Below, piece after piece: positions 58,746 through 64,000 of a DNA stretch of 64,000 bases (position 1 is its first letter; each line of letters starts with the position of its first letter). The DNA comes from Paratrimastix pyriformis (Eukaryota; Preaxostyla; Paratrimastigidae), in the NCBI GenBank assembly GCA_027972325.1, contig JAPMOS010000013.1:633501-697500 (forward strand). The letters are read 5' to 3'. The notes under the pieces are model-generated. The model was not told the origin of the DNA and did not search any database. It saw only the letters and a list, made by a program, of their open reading frames with translations. The position numbers and the translations under genes were made by a program.

Positions 58746-58928
58746 CGGCGATCCCTCCAAGAGCTGCGGGGAAACAATAACTATGGTGAGAATATAATGG
58801 AAGTCGGCTGACAAGGACGGAAGGTCCACGGATTCATCGGGGAAACCGCCCTGTTCGTTTGAAACACGGAGGCAGTCTGCTGCGTCTCGGGTTTGAGCCG
58901 ACTTTTGCCTGTGAGCCTTTTCCATCAC
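58746..58928. promoter_or_regulatory. Divergent promoter region, HAUS2-like / guanylyltransferase
   Basis: About 180 bp shared by two divergent starts. No conserved element recognised. Confidence 0.5.
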
Positions 58929-61900
58929 ATGACCGACGGAGATTGGCGTGTGTGCATGATGGCCGGTGGCGCCAGCTCGCGCTTCTACCCAATGAACAAG
59001 ATTTTTGCTGATCCCACCGGGTGCGGCCGCACAATGGTGCAGCAAGCCTTTGATCGTGTGTGCTCCCCCTCGGTCTGCATCTGGGTGTCCCTCTGGGCCT
59101 AAGGTCCCACCCATCCCACAGGCGGCCAACGTCTACTCTCCGAGCAGTTTCGTCACCCCTGCCCACTTCAGCGGGCTGACCCTGCCCCCGGCCATGTCCC
59201 CCAGCCAGTTCTTCGTGGTGACCGGCCACGCCGAGGTGGGCCCCATGCGGGAGCAGCTCTCGGCGCTGCCCTCGGAGAACGTCCTCGACGAGCCCGAGCG
59301 GCGCAACACCCTGCCGGCGATCCTGTGGGCCATCGCCTCGATGATGCGGGCCCCCGCCTCGCCCGCCAAGGACCTCTGTGTGGCCATCGTCACGGCCGAC
59401 CACCTCATCGGTAACGCGGCCCTCTTTCGGTCGACCCTCTACGCTGCCCGGGAGCGGGCCACCCGGGAGCCCGTCATCTGCACCATCGGCATCCAGCCCT
59501 CCGCCCTGGCCCGCGAGTGGACCGGCTTCGGGGCCATCAACGCCGACCAGGCCCACCCGCTGGCGCCCCTGGACGGCACCCGGCCTGGTCGGCACCCCCC
59601 ACGCACATTCCGCCTGCCCGCCACCCTCTGCACCCCTCTGCACCCCTCTGCACCCCTCTGCACCCCTCTGCACCCCTCTGCGCCCCTCTGCACCCCTCTG
59701 CACCCCGCCCATGCCGTCTGTGCCCCGGCTGGTGCACAGAGTACCCCGTGGTGGGCCACCTGCCTGCGCTGCCCCTGGTGCGGTTCGAGGAGAAGCCCAG
59801 CGAGTCGCGGGCCGGCCAGATGATCGCCCAGGGGGGCTGGTACTGGAACGCGGGCATGTTCGTCTTCCGCGTCTCCACCCTCGAGCTCGCCCTCAAGGTC
59901 GCCCACCCCCCCCCCCCACACACACACACACACACACTGGTTTTTGTTTTCCCCGTTACTTCTTTCCCTCTGTATGACACACACATGCGCACACATGCGT
60001 GGCATGCACACAGACAAACACAAAGATTCAAGAGGGAGGAAGGACACCGCAAGAAATGTAGGCACAATCCACGAGGGAAGCGCCATAGTCAAGCAGTGTC
60101 CACCAAGCCAACATACGCAAGCAGGCAGCAGCGAACAAGGGTCAGTCAACGGCAAAGCGCTCAGGCGGAAGAGCCCGTCAACATCCAAGACCGGAAATCA
60201 GGACCCACAAGGGGTCCGTCACATGGTGTGGATGGACAGTTCACGCTCTCACCACATCGCACAGCAGCGTGTGTCGCGCCAAAGGGGGTCCCCGACACAG
60301 GCAAGACAAGGGGCAATCGGAGCATATGACACAGACCTTTTCGATTGGGCGCGCAAGTAGAATGTCGATGGCGAGCATCGACGACGGACGGGACAGCAAC
60401 GAACGGGACGGGACGGGACAGAGCACCAGGGACGGGGCGTAGGGGCAGCACGACCAGGGCAGGCCGCACGTAGCACAGAGGGGCACGGTGAAGAACGGGA
60501 CGGGACGGGACGGGACGGGACGGGACGGGACGGGACGGGACGGGACGGGACGGGACGGACGGGACGGGACGGGACGGACGGGACGGGACGGGACGGGACG
60601 GGACGGGACGGACGGACTGGGCCGTGGAGAGTGGGGGGGGGGGGGGGGGGGGGCAGAAGTAGGGGCAGGAAGAAGGAAAACGGTCCATCCCCACGAGACG
60701 GGGAGTGGATCCGGAAAGTGTAGTGGCACCCAGAATGAGCCTACTGATCGGAGCGCTAGGGGCAGTGCCACCACTTCCGGGGGATCCCCCCTGGCCACAC
60801 AGGCACAGGCACAGGCACAGACACGCCCACAGGCACAGACACGCCCACAGGCACAGACACGCGGCACACGCGGCACACGCGGCACACGCGGCACACGCGG
60901 CACACGCGGCACACGCGGCACACGCGCACAGCACTGCCCTCCGCTCCCCCGGGGGCACCGGTGGGCGGCCGTGTTGACGTGTTGGGGTTGGGCGTGCTGC
61001 CGGCTGGGGGACGTGCAGGCCTTCCAGCCCGCCATGCACGGCCTCTACCTGGACATGTGCCGCGCCCTGGGGGCCGCCAACCAGCCCGAGGCGCGCCGCC
61101 TCTTCGGCCAGCTGCCCAAACACATCCCGCACCCCCTCGAGCCCGCTAAGATGGTCCCGCTTCCCCCAACCCACCCACCCACCCACCCATCCGCCCATCC
61201 GCCCATTCACCCACCCATCCACCCACCCACCCATCCACCCATCCACCCATCCGCCCATCCATCCACCCATCCATCCGCCTATCCACCCCTCCGCCTTCCC
61301 ACCCATCCATCCACCCATCCACCCATCCACCCACCCATCCATCCACCCCACCCACCCACCCATCCATACCCATCCACCCATCCACCCATCCGCCTTTCCA
61401 CCCATCCCCACCCCACCCCCTCCGGCGCGCCCGTCTGGCGTGCGCATCACCCTCTGCCCCTGGCCTCGCGCACGCCTCCACTTGACGCCGCCCCCGGCGC
61501 CTCCGCAGGCCGACTGCTCGATCGACTACGCCCTGATGGTGCCCATGTCCATGGCCCAGGGCCCGGCCCCCGTCCGTCCCCGCCCCTCATCTTGGGCCGT
61601 CCCCCGCCCCTCATCTTGGGCCGTCCCCCGCCCCTCATCTTGGGCCTTCTCCGCGGCGTTGGCGTAGGTTCGGGGGGTGGTACTCCCGGGGGTCTTCCCC
61701 TGGCTGGACATCGGCTCGTGGGACGCCCTCCGCAAGGTACTCACCCCCGACGGGCAGGCCAACGTGGTCGTGGGCCCAGTGACCCTCGACGGGGCCACCC
61801 GGGACAGCATCCTGGTGGTCGAGGCCCCCCTGCCCGGCCGCCCCCGCCCCCACCTGACTGTCGCCGGCCTCTCGGTCTGCCGCCCATGTCATCACCCCCC

Positions 61901-62570
61901 GCCCACGCCGTGCCCCATGTTCACGGCACCCTCCTCACGGCACCCTCCTCACGGCACCCTCCTCACGGCACCCTCCTCACGGCTGGCGGCGGCCCAGGGC
62001 CAAGTGGTGGTGCTCTCGAAGGAGGGCGTGCTGCTGGTGGTGCCCGTCGAGAAGGCCCAGCGGGTCAAGGACCTCAAGGCCCAGGCCGAGGCGGTCCGTC
62101 CTCGCCCTCGCCCTCGCCCTCGCCCTCGCCCTCGCCCTCGCCCTCGCCCTCGCCCTCGCCTCCCTCGCCCTCGCCCTCGCCCTCGCCCTCGCCCTCGCCC
62201 TCGCCCTCGCCCTCGCCCTCGCCCTCGCCCTCGCCCTCGCCCTCGCCCTCGCCCTCGCCCTCGCCCTCGCCCTCGCCCTCGGGTTCCTCGGGTTCCTCGT
62301 GTGGGGACTGCCGCCGGACATGCCGTCCCTCACCTCCTGCCCTGCCTGCCTGCCCTGCCCTGCCTGCCCTGCCCTGTCCTCGGCCGGCAGCTGACCAAGG
62401 CGCACCCCGAGGCCCCCCACGCGGCCTGCCTGGTGGAGTGCGCCCGGGTGGAGGTGCTCGCCGGCACCGAGGCCCACGGGCGCGTCAGCGCGGTGGGGGT
62501 GTCGGCCCCCCTGCAGGCGGGCCTTGCCCTGGCGGAGGACACCCTCCAGGCCACCGTCCGCGCCCTCTGA
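58929..62570 (+). CDS. Mannose-1-phosphate guanylyltransferase (ManC/GMPP type), 8 exons
   Basis: Exons 58929-59072, 59122-59587, 59740-59897, 61019-61153, 61509-61571, 61668-61874, 61998-62093 and 62391-62570 give 482 residues, all in phase. The enzyme makes GDP-mannose from GTP and mannose-1-phosphate for glycoconjugates and GPI anchors. The nucleotide-binding start is [16 protein letters not shown]. Further motifs are [49 protein letters not shown] (active-site region), [14 protein letters not shown] and [14 protein letters not shown]. The sequence lacks the PMI half of bifunctional bacterial enzymes. The length of one chain and the SIDYA..M / W.DIGSW spacing fit ManC more than animal GMPPB, suggesting a bacterial-type origin. 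The intron 59898-61018 holds an antisense retroelement copy. Confidence 0.9.
59625..59708. repeat. (CACCCCTCTG)n intronic array
   Basis: About eight decamers in the guanylyltransferase intron 59588-59739. Confidence 0.93.
60028..60800 (-). mobile_element. Retroelement 3' end, copy 4, antisense in an intron
   Basis: Reverse complement of the same 3' region as copies 1-3 (equivalent to about 2030-2725 of copy 1). It starts at a TGTGTGGCC junction and ends at GAGGGAG next to degenerate CA-rich sequence (59925-60020). It has an expanded CCGTC pentamer tract (on +, GACGG at 60495-60612) and an expanded poly-G. It lies wholly within the guanylyltransferase intron 59898-61018. The flanks (CACACATGCGCACACATGCG on one side, GGCACACGCGGCACACGCG on the other) are AC-rich. 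Confidence 0.9.
60856..60935. repeat. (GCGGCACAC)n intronic array beside copy 4
   Basis: About eight 9-bp units, preceded by GGCACAGACACGCCCACA repeats, on the upstream side of the antisense element. Confidence 0.88.
61160..61420. repeat. (CCATCCAC)n intronic array
   Basis: About 250 bp of CCAT/CCAC tetramers, the same class as in the F-box gene intron at 42.5 kb, here in the guanylyltransferase intron 61154-61508. Confidence 0.9.
62098..62282. repeat. (GCCCTC)n hexamer array
   Basis: About thirty near-perfect hexamers in the last guanylyltransferase intron, immediately after its GTCCGT 5' splice site. Confidence 0.95.
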
Positions 62571-62752
62571 CCGGCCCCGCGCCGCCCGGCCATGCACTGG
62601 CACCCCGGCCCCACCTCGCGGGCCCAGCTCTTGGAGACAACTTTCTTTTTCGGAAACAAAGTCGGGGGGAGCCAACTCGGTGTGTGGAATTGGGGTGGGG
62701 TAGTGCCGGGGAGGAAATGAACAAAGGGAAGGAGGGTGGAGGAGAACGCGAT
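62571..62752. other. Convergent 3'-3' intergenic region
   Basis: About 180 bp between the guanylyltransferase (+) and MAGOH (-) stops. No gene or clear terminator signal recognised. Confidence 0.5.
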
Positions 62753-63540
62753 TTAAATGGGCTTAATCTAGAAAGGCGGGGAAACAAGAATGAATCGGAC
62801 GGGTCAAAAAAAATGTTGGAGGTGAAGGAAAAAAAAGCGGACCTTGAAATGAAGACCGATCAGGGAAAAGACAAAAGCGCGCAGATCCTGAGTGAGGTAG
62901 TAGAAATTGCGCAGCGCATCTGGGTCCTCACTTTCCTGAACATTCAACAAACTCCCGATCTTCGCAGTCTACTCCCGAAGATTGGATAGAAGCAATGTGC
63001 AAGGGAGAAACCAGACAGTGAAGCAAATGTGCACATTCCCCATGAGAATCTCCAACTCCTGGCGACCGCCCTTATCAGGCTGAGGGAACCGCGAGTCGTC
63101 TTCCCTGTGAAAGAGGGCGAGCATGTTGTGTGAATGATGAGAAGTCGTGACGGCAGACTTCATGATCTCGGAGTCATCAACGATCTTTTTCAGCTCGGAG
63201 AGGACTGCCTCCGTGACGAAAACCTCCTTCCGAATGATCGTTTCCTTCTTATAGTGCGAGTTGTTGGCATAGCGGAGCTTTCCATCGGGCCTGAACTCGA
63301 ATTCCAGGAATTCGTGACCAAACCGACCCTGATGGCCAACACTGCGTCGATTTCGGGAAAGGGGGTAACGCCAGTGAACAAACGCAGATCAAGTGTGATT
63401 GCAGACTAATAGCGCAGATAAAAATCATCCGGAATGCCAGCCGGAGGAGCGACGGCTGCAGCGGCACCCTCGACCGCAATCGGCTCGGCGGTCTGCTCTG
63501 GGGCTGCTGCTTGGGGCTGCTGCTGAACTTCGCCTTCCAT
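62753..63540 (-). CDS. MAGOH: Mago nashi, exon junction complex core protein, 5 exons
   Basis: Exons on - strand 63540-63407, 63341-63159, 63104-63017, 62968-62843 and 62767-62753 give 181 residues. The last exon is only 15 nt and encodes IKPI plus stop, completing the universal Mago C-terminus. The core is almost textbook: [25 protein letters not shown] (split by introns), [90 protein letters not shown]. Mago pairs with Y14 and clamps eIF4AIII on spliced mRNA. An N-terminal extension of about 35 Gln/Ala/Pro residues precedes the conserved start. Its introns are short and repeat-free. All four donors are GTCTGC, GTCTGC, GTCTGG and GTCCGC. Confidence 0.97.
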
Positions 63541-63591
63541 TCCGAGGTGAACAGGGCTCCCTCTTTTTTCAATTTCGCTCGAGAAATTTCG
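63541..63591. promoter_or_regulatory. 51-bp divergent promoter, MAGOH / secreted protein
   Basis: Only 51 bp separate two divergent start codons. The region contains CTCTTTTTTCAATTTCGCTC and a short AT-rich patch. Confidence 0.6.
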
Positions 63592-64000
63592 ATGCGCCTG
63601 GCCGCTCTTTTTCTAGGGTTGAGCATTCTCTCGTTTGCTAACGCATCAGATTTTGGGGGAGTCATTGACGTTAACACTCAAACGCATGCTGTTCACATTC
63701 GCTCCGTTTCTCTTACCAATCTTACCCATTATTACGGACCCGTCGAATTTGATTTCACCACAAATGGGTGTCCCCAGTGGCGTCTCCACCGAATGGCGCC
63801 GACTGGTCCCGAGGTCCGAGGATCCCCACGAATTAATCGCACCCTTTTTCCATCATACAGCCGGTGACAGGGACCTTCCGGGTGAGTCTGGTGCGGCTCT
63901 TCGAGTTCCTTCCCAACAACACGGCCCTTGGCTACCAGCCGGGCGACCCGGTGGTCAGCACGTGGGACGCGTGGCGGACGGCGGCCTCGGACCGCTGGTC
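63592..64000 (+). CDS. Secreted or type I membrane protein, partial at window end
   Basis: Exon 1 is 63592-63813, and exon 2 starts at 63861 and runs off the window. A signal peptide is obvious (MRLAALFLGLSILSFANA). The visible mature part (GGVIDVNTQTHAVHIRSVSL, NLTHYYGPVEFDF, then VSLVRLFEFLPNNTALGYQPGD) has two N-glycosylation sequons (NLT, NNT) and no domain I recognise. The donor is GTCCGA. A reading frame also remains open upstream of 63592, but the Met directly before the hydrophobic core is the natural start. Confidence 0.7.

Overview
The window is nuclear DNA of a GC-rich, intron-dense unicellular eukaryote. Almost every gene is broken by short introns, and the products include eukaryote-only machinery: exon-junction and spliceosome proteins, a conserved-oligomeric-Golgi subunit, a dynein light intermediate chain, an EML microtubule protein, a HAUS2-like augmin subunit and a Maelstrom-domain protein. 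The cytoskeletal set suggests a flagellated protist. A free-living excavate such as Paratrimastix is a low-confidence guess from memory. Exons were rebuilt by hand by requiring frame continuity across GT...AG junctions and agreement with family alignments recalled from memory. No database was searched.

Layout: 1-6413 is a repeat zone of long (GT)n arrays with three copies of one 3'-end retroelement sequence embedded in them. A decayed gene end follows (6420-6750). From about 7.0 kb the window is gene-packed, in order: tetraspan membrane protein (+), C2-EML protein (+), RRM-SURP-CID splicing factor (-), a Pol III/tRNA-Lys-like element, rhodanese-methyltransferase (+), prenylated coiled-coil protein (+), Maelstrom-domain protein (+), COG7 (+), SRRM1/PWI (-), CDC123 (-), dynein LIC (+), discoidin-like protein (-), very large F-box/LRR protein (+), EEP nuclease (-), SDR (-), Cys-rich GPI-type surface protein (+), HAUS2-like (-), mannose-1-phosphate guanylyltransferase (+), Mago nashi (-) and the start of a secreted protein (+).

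Two global properties stand out. First, the 5' splice site is not GTRAGT: of 64 introns tallied from eleven reconstructed genes, about 56 have C at +3, mostly as GTCCGC or GTCTGC. Second, intergenic space is very small (start codons as little as 9 bp apart), while introns are packed with private mini- and microsatellites and long poly-C runs, mostly one distinct repeat per intron. An antisense copy of the same retroelement sits inside an intron of the guanylyltransferase gene.

The genes do not form an operon or one pathway. Three of them (SURP-CID factor, SRRM1, Mago) act in splicing or exon-junction deposition, three (EML, dynein LIC, HAUS2-like) in the microtubule system, and COG7, the guanylyltransferase and the GPI-type protein in the secretory/glycosylation route.
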